DNA from: Lotus japonicus
Lineage: Eukaryota > Streptophyta > Magnoliopsida > Fabales > Fabaceae
Reading direction: 5' to 3'
Length of the DNA stretch: 64,000 bases
Assembly: GCF_012489685.1 (NCBI RefSeq)
Contig: NC_080044.1
Span: 80,400,732-80,464,731 of the forward strand
In this document: one piece after another, positions 1 to 16,372 of the stretch
Position numbering within the stretch: position 1 is the first letter of the stretch
How the letters are laid out: the number at the start of each line of letters is the position of its first letter
The notes under the pieces: model-generated
What the model was told of the DNA's origin: nothing
The model's input: only the letters and a program-made list of their open reading frames with translations
The model's database searches: none
Made by a program: the position numbers and the translations under genes

Positions 1-1615
1 ACAATATAAAAAAATAACTTATCGTAAAAAACCGCCACAGAGAAATCGGGGTTTGGAGCTGAAGCTACTGTACTCTAGTGAATCTTGTTTTGATATGATA
101 ATATCACCCTCAAGATGTTATATAAATTAGTGAAGTTGAAGATGGGTTTCTTAGTCTGAGAATGATTGAATAAGATGGTAAATCGCAATATATGCCTAAT
201 ACTATATAAAATATATACGTACAACATTACTAGTAGCAGCTATGCAATTGTTTAATATAGCATTTCAAACGTTTTGTATCAGTGTATACAAAAGAGGGAG
301 TAGTGAAAGGGAGAGGGGAGGAGGAAGAAGAAGAGGTGATTGATGCTAATGAATGAACTACCACAATTGATGGGAAAGAGGAGAAAGTGACATTTGCTTG
401 TATGAATCGCAAGCTAAAACTTTGAGACTAATGTTTAAATGATTTATAAAAGAGACCTTTCGATGGGAAGGATTAATGAAAAAATGATTATACTTAACTT
501 TAAGGAGGAGCAATGGAGTGGTGTTTGGCCCTACCACTTCAATTCTATTTCTAATTAACAAGTGATTATTGCGTTCAGAAGCATTGTTGGTTAAGTCTTT
601 GATGAAATGTCTCTACCATTGCCTGTTCGTATGTACACAGATGTGATCCACTTGTTAATTTCTGTCTCCAATTCTTAGCTAAAATAATTTATAAAATGAT
701 TAAACATGATTTTTATGTATAAAATAAATCATGTTTAACCATTCTGATTGTTCAAATATATATGGCAATTGTGTGACTATAGTAATCCCAGTGCAGATTC
801 CAACTATAAATGAGGAGAACTTGGATCCTTAGTCTAACAAAAAAACTCATCTTCATTGAACGCCACCGGAATTTAACCACCAAACGTCTCAAAACTTATA
901 GGAAGTGCTCAGATAGCATATTCGAATCATGTGATTCCCATAATGCGACATTGAGACTCAAGAAATGTTTGATGTCCTCCACAACTTTAAAATTTCTAAT
1001 GATCTCATTCATATTCATATTATGACAAGATAAAATTTTAATAATTTATAATTTATAAGTTGTTAATTAGGTGTGTGCACACTTTAACATGTACGTCCTC
1101 CTACATCGGGTGATCCACATATAAGAGATTTCCAACAAACTATTTGATGACTCTACTATCATCTTAAAAGTCGGATTATATATAATTCTAACAAAAAAAG
1201 TAACTCAAACTTTTTTGATGATTCTACTATCATTTTATAAACACTTATTTGATAATAACAGCTTAAAATATTTGCATAATTAAAGCAACACAAGTTATGA
1301 AAGAACATATATTTAATAAGCATCATATGATCAAAATTCTTGCATCTTCTTTTGAAAAGCATGATTTTGGACTCGCCTTTCTTTGGGCCAGTTGTGCAAC
1401 AATTATGTAGTGGACTTTAGCTTAATTTTTGGTCAACTTCTTGAAGCTAAGTGGGTTTGTTCTTTTTTTGGGGTCAGTAGGTTTGTTCACATTGTTGTTC
1501 CAAGTACCAAATGGGCGTGTTTAATAGACTGTGGCTTTTAACCCATTATAGTTTCTTACTAATGTGTTCTTCGTTTTTGTCCAACACTCCAACTCATACT
1601 AAACTGTGTTGGTAT
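1..1615. other. AT-rich intergenic DNA, no gene seen
   Basis: No open frame here has recognisable coding character; the short frames are chance openings in AT-rich DNA. Homopolymer runs and short palindromes are present. I see no RNA gene. Confidence 0.6.
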
Positions 1616-1626
1616 GTGTTAGTGTG

Positions 1627-2011
1627 TGTTTGGATTTCAGTTTGCAAAACATAGTTTGAGTCAATGTGGGTTTGCAAAACAGAGTTTGGATGAATATGAG
1701 TTTGTTGTAATGTGATTTATGTTTGGATACTTTTATTTTAAAAGTAAGTTTGATAAATTAATTTTGTTTGGATAATATTAACCAAAAGCACTTTCATAGT
1801 GTATAATTACTATAAAAGTTCAATATCAATGTACCAACCAACTTTTATCCAAAGTAGAAGTGAGGATTGAGTGGAGTTGAGTGAAAGTGGGTTTTGGACA
1901 CAAAGTCGATTAAGGTGAATGTAGGTTGGAGCCATCCAAACATAGTGGCACATTGTTCAATACAACCCAAACCCACATTGAGGTGTCCAAACTGAAAAAC
2001 AAACATAGCCT
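1627..2011. mobile_element. Tourist-like MITE, about 385 bp
   Basis: The two ends form imperfect terminal inverted repeats. The left end reads GTGTGTTTGGATTTCAGTTTG, and the reverse complement of the right end reads GGCTATGTTTGTTTTTCAGTTTG in shortened form. A second shared block (CAATGTGGGTTT) follows inside each end. A TTA trinucleotide abuts both ends, as expected for the PIF/Harbinger (Tourist) 3-bp duplication. There is no coding capacity. The exact edges could be off by a few bases. Confidence 0.6.
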
Positions 2012-2154
2012 TAGTCTTTTAGTGAACCTTTACCTATCCATTTACTTTGGCGCCAATATTCACGTAGTGAGCTTGAGTGAGCTTTAGGTACACATACTCA
2101 GCCTTAGAATACAAATAATTAACATGTCATTGTAACGATTGAGGACTCATTATA

Positions 2155-2380
2155 TAATGGTGCTTGCTAGGATACCACAACACTTAGTTGAGGTATGATA
2201 CAAGACGTGATGTGAACCAATAACATTTAAGTGAGTTTTTCTTTTTTTTCCCCATATATGTTTTAAAATGAAACAAAAATTCAAATACAGTGTCAAATGT
2301 CGGTTTCTTATTGGTACACGTCAAATCACGTCAGTAGTGTATTATACAATAAGGGTACGGTAGAATTCACCTTATATAAT
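2155..2380. mobile_element. Possible MITE-like inverted-repeat element
   Basis: The two halves are imperfectly inverted. ACGTGAT followed by a CCAATAA core on the left (about 2205-2225) is mirrored by TTATTGG followed by ATCACGT on the right (about 2305-2330). The outer parts match only loosely and no clear target-site duplication was found. This is a weak call. Confidence 0.35.
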
Positions 2381-5334
2381 TGTCTGATCTTGCTACATAT
2401 TACATTATGCTCATAATTGTTCTTTGCTTAAATAATTCATAATGACATTTATATACTTTTTTTTTTAAAAGATAGACCACCCAATGAAGAGGGAATCACT
2501 CCGAGTAAATCTCTGTTTTTATAGCTCTTAAACAACTAACATCATGCTCGATATTTTAAAGGCTTGTTCCCCAAATTGGGCATTTGTATTGCCATGACCT
2601 CATAGGCCCAAACCGATGTAAGAGGCCTGATCAGTCCAAAGAGCTCATCCAACTCAATACTGGAACTCATGCCTCCGAGCCACCAAGCTGAATATGCAAG
2701 ACATGTCTTAATTAGAAACATTCAATTCACATCATCATCTTCGTAGCTCGACGGACCTAATATCATAACATTTCCAATTTGACTTTTTACTTGTCTCGTA
2801 TGAAGCAACTTAGGGCTCGTTACTGGTCACGTGGTAATCGAATATTTTGATATTTGGTCATTTGCTACTTACAACTTTATAGCTAGGGAAGACAACGACA
2901 TCTGAAATGGTTTGGACGTATTCTCATAACCCAAACAGGGTGTATTGTCAGTTTGTCCTTTCCAACCTAGCTAACTTAATACATACGAATTAAGCTAGCT
3001 ATAATTAACCAATCAAATCTATCCAATATTCAACATTATATTATTTGTCAGATCGATGAACACATATATCATAACGAATCTGATCATAATCATAATACAA
3101 TACTTAGTCCTTTCTTTTTCTCCTCATTCATGTAACTACTTTTTCCTCAAAACCGCGTCAATTTAGTCCTGACTTGGTCCCCTTTTTGTGACACCAATCG
3201 TTTTCTTCTATCATCTATTTCATTTAATTTTATTTGAATAGTTAATTAGTTATGTTAACAAATTGTTCAATAGACTACTTTATGATTATGGAGGATTGGT
3301 TGTGAGTGCAAAGTATTTGCTCCATTTTCAGATTATTATTTTCCTCATTTAGCCGATCAATATACTCATACTACGGGTGACACATGGCAAATTATTAGCC
3401 AAGTTCCTTCCAAGAGCTGTATCTTTTTATTTTATATATTAAGTTTATTTATGAATTTGAATATTCAAATTTGTCAAAATTTTCCTTCTTCATTTCTTGT
3501 TAGTGGCCTGTGAGCTTGATGGTATACCACCAATTATTTCATTGCAAACACTAACGTAGCGCGTACAGAGTAAAAACTCAACCCTCTGGTTGGGATAATG
3601 AGAAAAGGACAATCTACCTAACTTTATATAAGTAATAAATCTAGGATTTTATTTAAATAATCTGATTTCGTCATAAATATTGTTTTTTCAATTGTAACAT
3701 TTGCTTTTAAAGTTTTCATGTAAAATTGGAAATATCTTTAATGAAATTTTTCATTAATTTATATTGATTGTGATGCAAAATTTTACTTAACAATCAGTAT
3801 GATACAAAAGAGAAACAATTAATTTCATTTTAAATTTGAATTAAAAATATATATTTTTTAATTTGACAAAAATTCAGTTGGATATATGTATAAATAATTA
3901 AATTTACATTAGTAATGGACAGACCTTTTTTTTGGTACAAGTGAACAGGCCTTTAATTCTTTTGTAAATTGAATTCATTTTCAAATTTTCAAAATTAATT
4001 AACTTGTTAAAAAAAACATATTTTAGTATTAAGTTATTTGTTGACAAAAATATTATTATGGAAATAGAGATCTGATTGTATTCTATTGGGAAAATAGATA
4101 TAAACATATATTATTTTATTTGGGATCTGATTGTATTATACTAGGAAAAAAATTCCCAATTTATTCTGATTATCAAGGACTTATATATCATCCTCATTGC
4201 AATTGTTTTTCTATCAATCAATAAATTAAATATTGCTGTGTTTTGTTTCACAATTCATTTAAATATATCTAGATTCACATTTTTTATATTTAAAAATACT
4301 CAACTACTATTTTGCAAGTATTTGCTATTGTATTGTAATTAAAAGCCGCGTATGAGTGTGATTTGATGATGTCCATTGGACATAAAAGGCTTACGTGAGA
4401 GCATGAGACCCCCTCCACTCAACCAAATGGCTGCTTCACAATCTCAATAATTTAGGATAATCCTCCAGATATTATTTTTGTGTGGAATGTCAAAAGTAGG
4501 ATTTTCATTTTTAGATTTTTTCCCCATTCGTGGGAAGAGGAAAACTCATGTTAATATTTTCTTATTAACACTCTTTAATTTGATTGATTGATTGAAATTC
4601 ATATGGATTCCAATTAGTAAAAAGTGAGACGCATATTTTTAGTAGGTATCACGTGAATTTTAAACGATTAATGAGTGAGTTTTCATAAAATAGTATTTTA
4701 CTGTAATGGGAATAACACTCCAAATCTTTCAAAAAAAATAGAAATTCAAGGATTTATGACCTTTACATTATAAGTTCAGGCTGAACGCTCTAGTAGTAAT
4801 AATGTCTGCGACAATGCTTGGCGTAGTATGACGGGGTTTAGGTGAAAAAAACACTCTAACCCTAGTACTACCATAATGACCAACTATTGTTGAATTATAT
4901 TTGGATGTTAAAATTTCTGAAATTCTTTCATATTTTAAATTTGGTAAATCCGAGTAATTAAAATCCTAAAAGATTCTAAGATTTTATTACTAGTTCAGTT
5001 TGAAACATGGGATAGTTAACCTATTCAAACATAGAAGTAAAAGATCGAGTAGTACCTTTATTCATTTCAAAGACAAATCTAATGTTTCTAGATTTTAATA
5101 TTTTTTGTGATTTCTATCAATTTGTTTATTTGTTATGTACTATTTTTTGAGTAATATTCCAAGATGAATACTATTTTTGAGTAATTGTGAGACAAGGAGG
5201 GACATGATTGGAAAATGGGGAGAAAATACCGAATCAACACCAAAAATGGAAAACGAATAAAATAAGAAAAAAGAGAGAAACGGTCTGGTCCTAGACATAG
5301 ACAGACAACCCCTGACTGACCTTAAAACTCGCTC
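2381..5334. other. AT-rich intergenic DNA upstream of the ROH1-like gene
   Basis: No gene is supported; frames are short and interrupted. The right part serves as upstream region for the gene starting at 5478. A CACGTG G-box core lies near 4650, but at about 0.8 kb from the gene its relevance is unknown. Confidence 0.55.
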
Positions 5335-5345
5335 ATATATATAAA
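5335..5345 (+). promoter_or_regulatory. TATA box of the ROH1-like gene
   Basis: The string ATATATATAAA lies about 135 bp upstream of the ATG at 5478. It is followed by a long CT-rich leader (about 5390-5460), typical of plant 5' UTRs. Position and composition support it as the core promoter; the start of transcription is not visible directly. Confidence 0.6.
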
Positions 5346-5477
5346 ACTTCCAAAACTGACGCTTATCTTTTATTACACCTTCCATTCCTCAATCTTCTCC
5401 TTTTTCTCTTCTCCTTTCTCTCTGTTTTCCCTTTTTCTTTTCTCTTCTCTTCTCTGAGAAAACAATAATTCAAAAAC

Positions 5478-6674
5478 ATGCCTGCAACAACAGAGAATAA
5501 TCAAGGCTCATTCCTGGGCCGAATAAGCATTCGAAGAAACCAAGTCATGTCCATGGACGGAAGCCACGACCAGGAGCAAGAAGACCTTGAGCTTTTCCAA
5601 AAGCACGTCAGCGACCGCTTCGCTGATCTCCTCTCCTCCACCACCGACGACCCTTCTGGCGCCGGTTATTCCCTTCTATCCATCGGCTGGCTCCGCAAGC
5701 TCCTGGACGAGCTCCTCTGCTGCGAGGCTGAATTCAAAGCCGTTGTCATGATGGGCCGCGACCCTTCCCAGATCTCTAAGCCACCGCTCGACCGCCTCCT
5801 CCCGGAGTTTCTCGACCGTGTCGTCAAGTCCCTTGACGTCTGCAATGCCGTCGCCCTCGGTATCGACTCGCTTCGCAACCTCCAGCGTCTTGCGGAGATT
5901 GCCGTGGCCGCGCTTGAGCCGAGGCCTATGGGCGACGGCCAGGTCCGCCGCGCTAAGAAGGCGCTCAACGCCCTCATCGCCGCGATGATGCACGAGGACA
6001 AGGACAGCGGCAACACAAAAGGAACCGAGAGGACCAGGTCCTTCGGAAGAAGAGGCGGCGGTGGAGGAGGGAACAAGGACCAGCGCGCCGGCGGGCCATT
6101 CCGGTCACTTTCATGGAGCATGGCGAGGAATTGGTCCTCAGCGAAACAAATCCATGCCATGACCTCTAACCTGGTCGCGCCACGTGGTGCGGAATCAACC
6201 GGGCTGGCCGCACCGGTCTACATCATGAGCACTATTCTGGTGTTCGTGATGTGGACTTTGGTTGCGGCCATTCCGTGTCAAGAGAGGAATGGGCTCGGGA
6301 CCCATTTTCCTCTCCCGAGGCAATTGGGCTGGGCCCAGCCCATGATTGGGTTGCAGGAGAAGATTGCGGAGGAGTGGAAGAAGAAGGAGAAGAAAGGATT
6401 TGTTGGGTTGCTTGAGGAGATGCAGAGGATGGAGAAGCTGGGGCAGTTGCTGATTGAATTTGCTGACTCGTTTCAGTTCCCAGCTGAAACGGAGCGTTTG
6501 GAGGAGGTGAAGGGACACGTGGAGGAGCTAGGGGACATTTGCAGGAAGATGGAGGAAGGGTTGGAACCATTGCAGCAGCAGATTAGAGAGGTGTTTCACA
6601 GGCTTGTCAGGAGCAGAACTGAGTTTCTTCTTGTGTTGGATCAAGGAGGGAAATCTTCAGCACCCACTGTGTAA
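5478..6674 (+). CDS. ROH1: ROH1/BYPASS-like protein (DUF793 family), intronless
   Basis: A single-exon gene encoding 398 residues. The N-terminus (SFLGRISIRRNQ, then an acidic stretch, then FQKHVSDRFADLL) and the following helical segment (about 40-170) match the plant ROH1/BPS1-like family as I know it. Arabidopsis ROH1A binds the exocyst subunit EXO70A1 and is linked to secretion and seed-coat mucilage. Residues 180-215 are a basic, glycine-rich linker (a run of six Gly near 193). Residues 246-266 are hydrophobic and could span or touch a membrane. The C-terminal 90 residues look like a coiled coil. The start is supported by the TATA box and CT-rich leader upstream. The coding region is visibly more GC-rich than its surroundings, which also opens several chance frames on the opposite strand. 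Which ROH1 paralogue it is cannot be settled here. Confidence 0.88.
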   Translation: MPATTENNQGSFLGRISIRRNQVMSMDGSHDQEQEDLELFQKHVSDRFADLLSSTTDDPSGAGYSLLSIGWLRKLLDELLCCEAEFKAVVMMGRDPSQISKPPLDRLLPEFLDRVVKSLDVCNAVALGIDSLRNLQRLAEIAVAALEPRPMGDGQVRRAKKALNALIAAMMHEDKDSGNTKGTERTRSFGRRGGGGGGNKDQRAGGPFRSLSWSMARNWSSAKQIHAMTSNLVAPRGAESTGLAAPVYIMSTILVFVMWTLVAAIPCQERNGLGTHFPLPRQLGWAQPMIGLQEKIAEEWKKKEKKGFVGLLEEMQRMEKLGQLLIEFADSFQFPAETERLEEVKGHVEELGDICRKMEEGLEPLQQQIREVFHRLVRSRTEFLLVLDQGGKSSAPTV

Positions 6675-8922
6675 AATTGCAGAAACACCCCTCTTCTTTT
6701 TCTTTTTACTATTTCTTACCCCATTTTGGTTTAGGCCTGTTTGGGGCTTGTTTTATATTTTTTCTTTTTTTGAGGTATGGAAAGCCTAGTGACCTGTGCT
6801 TAATTTGATTATGGTTTTTTACATTTTACTAAATATACTACTGCATGGCTACTCTGCCTTAGCCTACAATGTACATCAGGTTTTGTTTTCATTTTTTATT
6901 TACTTATTTACTTATGGGGGATGGAGGATTGCTGCACTCACTATTTTGTTGTGGTGACGGGCCAAGTAATGGTTCTGTTTAATATATGAACTCCAGATTT
7001 CTGCATTTCTATTTCTTCCCTCTCAGTTTTAACCAGCTATTTCTGTGTGATTTCTACAATCCATCCAATACAATAGTGAAGTGATATATATCCAACACTG
7101 ATTTTAACTATATAAGAGACTTCTTAGTTCTTATTACCTCCATAAGACATGTACACTTAGGATTTCAGAGGCAGAATAAGATGACCACCAACCAAGCTCT
7201 GCCTTTGAGATTATTTGTGAACAAACAAGATTCAATATTCTATAAATGTCTTGCTTACAAAAAGTACACAATCTACATTACTATCTTGGCCCAATTTACA
7301 CTTAAAACATTACAAGGCATGGATGTTTGGCTTTGATATTTTTATGGTTAAGGAAATTAAATAATGCTTTATACTCACATTATTGTTGATGTCATGTTTC
7401 ACATATCTATAGGCTATAGCTCTATCAAATCATTATTATTTTACTCTAATGGCTGGCCATGTCATTATCCTTACGTAAGTTGTGGGATAAGAGTGGACTT
7501 AATTTTAAAAAAATTATTTACAGATTCGCAGGGATTTAGCTCTACGAAGATTTGACCATAGAGGTCTATATAGGAGCCATATTGAATTGATAGAATGAAT
7601 TAAGATTTGTTTGCTAGCTCTAGTTACTGGTTTCCCATTCCAACAACTCTTACAAGGATACCATGTTTCTGAAGTTGGATGTTTTATTTATATCAGTAAG
7701 GCTAGACGTGCAAGTCATTACATTACATGTCGATTTTTTATTTTAATTTTGCTTCTGGAAATCCGATGATGAGACTGTTGGAGCATTTTCTGCGTCCTCT
7801 TTTGGTTTGCACCTTCATTCTCCTTGTTCGAATCACAAGTTTGTTCTTAGTTTTTCCCCAAGTCTAATCCGGAGGTGTTAGAGGGTTTTAGAAACTTATT
7901 TATGTTTTGTGAGAAGCTCGTAACATGGTCGTTTTTTGCGATGGTATACTTTCTCTGTGAAGTACATTCTAATGCGGGCTACGCCCCTTCATTCATTGTC
8001 GCATATTGATTCACCATCTTTGCACTCCTTTGGTGTTGGCATGGCATAGCTTGCGATTAGGATGGAGAGGTCTTGGCTTCAGTGGCATCTTTTCTCTTTC
8101 AGATTCAGTCTTAGGGAGGCTTTTGGCCTCAAATGGGCGATGTTAGTAGTGACTTACATTGACTTTTGATCTGTATGTTTTGAGATAAACTCTTTGGAGC
8201 TCTTTCAGTGGTGGATATCTGTGTCGTTCTACATGCTCTTTTTTAGATTTAATGAATGAGAATTGCCGTTTTTTTATTATTATTTTTTTTGATCGAGTTT
8301 AACTTATTTTTGAACATAAAACTATGTTGCTGACTTTTTGGCCAAGAATGTCTCTCTACCTACGCCAATTCAGTGTCGGTGGAAGAGTGTCCCCGAGTTT
8401 GCTTCCTTTTGTTCGCTCCAATGTTATGGCCTCCTTGCCATCTTAATATTTGAATGAAAAGAAGAAAAAGAATAAACTTTGTTATCCACAAGGAACCAAG
8501 AATAGTGAATACCAATGAAGGCCTCAGTATTTTTTTTGTCAAAGTAGGTTGGTAGGCCTCAGTATCTATGAGTAGTGAATACTAATGGATGACATATTTG
8601 GGTTGTGTCTTTTAAGCAAACTGAAAAGCTTCATAAATGGCCCAGCCCAGTCCAAGGCCCATAGGTAAACGTGAAAAACTTTGCAACCACCAACAGTAGT
8701 CTATAACGACGTCGTAGTACAACTCTTGTTGGGAAAAGAAAGGAACATGGCGTTGATCTGCATCTCCAATGGGGAGATTGCAACATGAATTGAAACTGCA
8801 TTTGAGACTCAATGCCCCTTCAACCACCTCCAAGAGCCACCCTTACAGTGTCTCTTCAACAATTAAACTAGTATTATCATTTTGATTATAATAAAGTATT
8901 TAATCTATAAACTCATCCATGC
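6675..8922. other. Intergenic DNA with a possible retroposon remnant
   Basis: The first few hundred bases are the likely 3' UTR of the ROH1-like gene. The stretch about 7740-8290 is GT-rich, frame-poor text ending in a T-rich run, resembling an old retroposon 3' end, but I find no duplication or coding motif to prove it. From about 8600 on it is probably promoter of the next gene. Confidence 0.4.
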
Positions 8923-8956
8923 CTTCTTCTTCTTCTTCTTCTTCTTCTTCTTCTTC
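8923..8956 (+). repeat. (CTT)n microsatellite in the MDAR 5' leader
   Basis: About eleven CTT/TTC triplets in a row lie roughly 110-140 bp before the MDAR start codon, probably in the 5' UTR or just upstream of it. CT-rich leaders are common in plants. The copy number is likely to vary between accessions. Confidence 0.85.
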
Positions 8957-9062
8957 AGGTTCGTTCAACTACGACTAGAGTAGTAGTCTCTGATTGCAGT
9001 GTCGTCATTTTCAAATTCAATAACCGTTTTCTGTTTCGTAACTGTCAGTTCGCAGATTCACA

Positions 9063-13676
<4,614 letters not shown>

Positions 13677-14589
13677 AGCCACTGTCTAGTACAGATTTTG
13701 GTGACATCATCCTGTAATGTATCTTCTTTTATGCCCAGATTACCAGTGAGTAGCGACAGACAGCATCTGAGTATGATTGCCCCTTAAAGAGAGAATAATA
13801 TTAATGGTATTCTCGTCTTTGTCACACAGCATTAGGAACGGTTTTTAAGTGGAATGTCTAATTTGGACTTGAGGTACTGCCATATGGTGCCTGTGAAATT
13901 TCTTAATAATAATATACACTTTGTATTTACATCTTTACATTTTTGTCCATGCGATTTCTGTTCTTAGCTTTGGTTCAAAGGCATCTTTCGAAATTATGTT
14001 TGTGGCATAATCACTTCCTTGTCAGTTGTTTGTTGGAAGATGTTTGATTTCACCTTTCAACTCCTCTAACTGTGTGCTTTAGCCCAAGGAACTGGAATAC
14101 TGGATCCTTACTTTCACTCTTTATTTCACATACTCTCTCCTTTATAATTAAGTTTAATTTCCTCCTTATCAAAATTGTGAATGGAACATAAAAGAAAATT
14201 ATCATTAATTGTGAATGATATACAATAAATTTTACATCACAGTTTATATATAATAGAGAAGCTTGCTTGAGAAGTTAACTTTAAACAGAAAATAAACAAA
14301 CTGACAGTATTGTTAATACTGTAACTAACCAACAATGAGTAACTAACTAGTGGAAGCAGTCCACTCGAGCAGAGTGTACATTACCTATCATGTACAACAC
14401 ACTAATACAACTCCACCATAGGACTTACACTGATTTGTCCCCTTACAAATTCAGGGGATACACAATTTGAAACTAAAGTAATTCTATCAAACACTCTAAG
14501 CTAGTGCCTGAGACACACAAATTTAGTTGTTGTGACTTTTTTTTTTTGAGAACAAAGTTGTTGTGACTTGTGAGAGACTTTGTAAGAAT
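13677..14589. other. 3' region of MDAR and intergenic DNA
   Basis: The first ~250 bases are the likely 3' UTR. The part from about 14280 on, next to the Copia fragment, may belong to that element's LTR, but no LTR pair or TG...CA ends can be defined. Confidence 0.4.
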
Positions 14590-15330
14590 ATGAGCAACCT
14601 GAGAGCTTTGAGTGATTTGTTCAGAACCTTTTCGCGGACAAAGAAGATATCAAGTTCCATGTGCTTAGTCCTTGAGTGTTAAACATGATTGTGTCAATAA
14701 AACAGTGCTGAAGTTGTCACAAAACACTTGAGGTGTTTGAAAAGAGACATTTACCTCAGTAAGAAGTGACTGAATCCACATAATTTCTGTTGTTGTGGGC
14801 GCTAAACTCAAATACTCTACTTTAGTTCTAGACCGAGCAACCAAATTCTATTTCTTAGACCCCAGAAAACTAGATTAGGTCTCAGAAAAACTCAGGATCC
14901 AGAAACTGATCTTCTATCATCCGGATCATTAGCCCAATCTGCATCACACATGGTTGTGATAGCTAAGGCCTGAAGACTAGCTTGTTTGATCAATAAACCA
15001 TGACCAAATGTGCTTAGCATACCTTAGAATTCGTTTTACAGCAACCTAATGTTCCTCCAATGGTTGAGAGAGAGAAACTGACATACTCTATTCACTGAGT
15101 AGCAAACCTTTGGTCTTGTAATAATGAGGTACTTTAAAGCCCCAACAATTGATTGATAAAATGTAGGATCTGCCACATAACTAGCGCCAAACTTGGTGAG
15201 CTTGCTCTTACCAACCATATAAGTAGATAGTCTAGATGATCTAAGATCTTAACAACCCATATGGAAACTTTTGCTCTTGGGTTTCCTTCCCAACTCAAAT
15301 GAGCTTCCCTTAGTTTCAAAAGGATTCAAG
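14590..15330 (-). mobile_element. Degraded Ty1/Copia fragment (RT end and RNase H)
   Basis: On the minus strand the text around 15218-15040 reads KFGASYVADPTFYQSIVGAL, then a short stretch ending SVNRVCQFLS. This is the Copia stretch between reverse transcriptase and RNase H. Further along, near 14690-14600, TKHMELDIFFVREKV is the C-terminal RNase H motif. Frames are broken by stops and shifts, so this is a dead remnant. No integrase, gag or paired LTRs are visible. Confidence 0.8.
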
Positions 15331-16372
15331 TCTCTCTCATAGCCCAATTACTAGCTTCATCATCAAATATTGGAGGATAATCCCCTCAAGACCAAGGCTT
15401 TAGTTATGAGGGCTATGTTTGCTACCATTTTCATACACAAATCATTCTACCAGAATATAGTTTTTTAACAGTAATTCTTTGCAAAAACAAAATCAGTTTT
15501 ACCTCACTTTAAAATAAACGGATGTTACTCTCCTACAATCAAACAATAAGTTTATTTACGTCAGATAAAAACATTCACCAACAACTTTTACAACCAAATA
15601 TACCATAAAGGCTATTAATAGTTAATACTAATAACATTCACCAACAAGAAAAAGATGTGAATCATTTTCTTTTTTTGGGGAAAGCGATGGGCTTCTTTTG
15701 ATTTATGAAAAGTTCCCCTCATTAGAATTATAAATGCGATGCAAATTATACCTGACGTTCCTGCTATGGCTATGGCCCATGGTGAATAATGCACGTTGCA
15801 TTACGCAATGGTCATCAGCAAATAGGAATGACTTTTTCTTTTCTTAAGTGAAGTATTTCTCTGCAAATACTAATTTCTCGCTTCACGACCAGCTCACAAT
15901 GTGATAAAGAGTTAATTGACTAATAAATTATTTTCATTCATAAAAGTTGAGAAATAATTCCAAGATGAGAAATAATTCCAAGATGAAGTGTTGAACATTA
16001 AGTCAACCCATAAATCACTTTGTTAAGGCTTTGATTTGTTTGTTTGTTTGTTCCAATAATAATTAAAAGGAAAAGTATTTGCTTTGGCTTGGCCAATGGT
16101 AGATAGCTCTGACGTCAGGTTGATCGTTTCCTTGTTATGCACGCTCCGAAGGTACTCCTTTGACTTGTTTTGGTTGGAGTTACATTAAAAACATCCTTGT
16201 TACTCCATTCTCCACTCCACACCTTGTCCCAAGACAAACTTGCATTGCACCTTTCTCTTCTCTTTTCTACATAACAATTGCTCTTCATCTTCCTCTCTAC
16301 TCTTCTCTTCATACCTCTCTCCCTCCTTAAATAAAATATATCAACACTCTTGTTGAAAGGTCACAAGTGAAA
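15331..16372. other. Intergenic DNA and HIPP promoter region
   Basis: No gene is supported. A TGACGTCA-like core (CTGACGTCAGG, near 16109-16119) lies about 260 bp before the HIPP start and could be a bZIP site. The last ~150 bases are a CT-rich leader. Confidence 0.45.

Noticed and set aside
5666..6160. 164-residue minus-strand open frame (and others) opposite the ROH1-like gene
   Set aside because: Antisense shadow of a GC-rich coding region; low-complexity Pro/Ser/Arg translation, no family resemblance.
8612..8833. 73-residue minus-strand frame upstream of MDAR
   Set aside because: No family resemblance; lies in the probable MDAR promoter.
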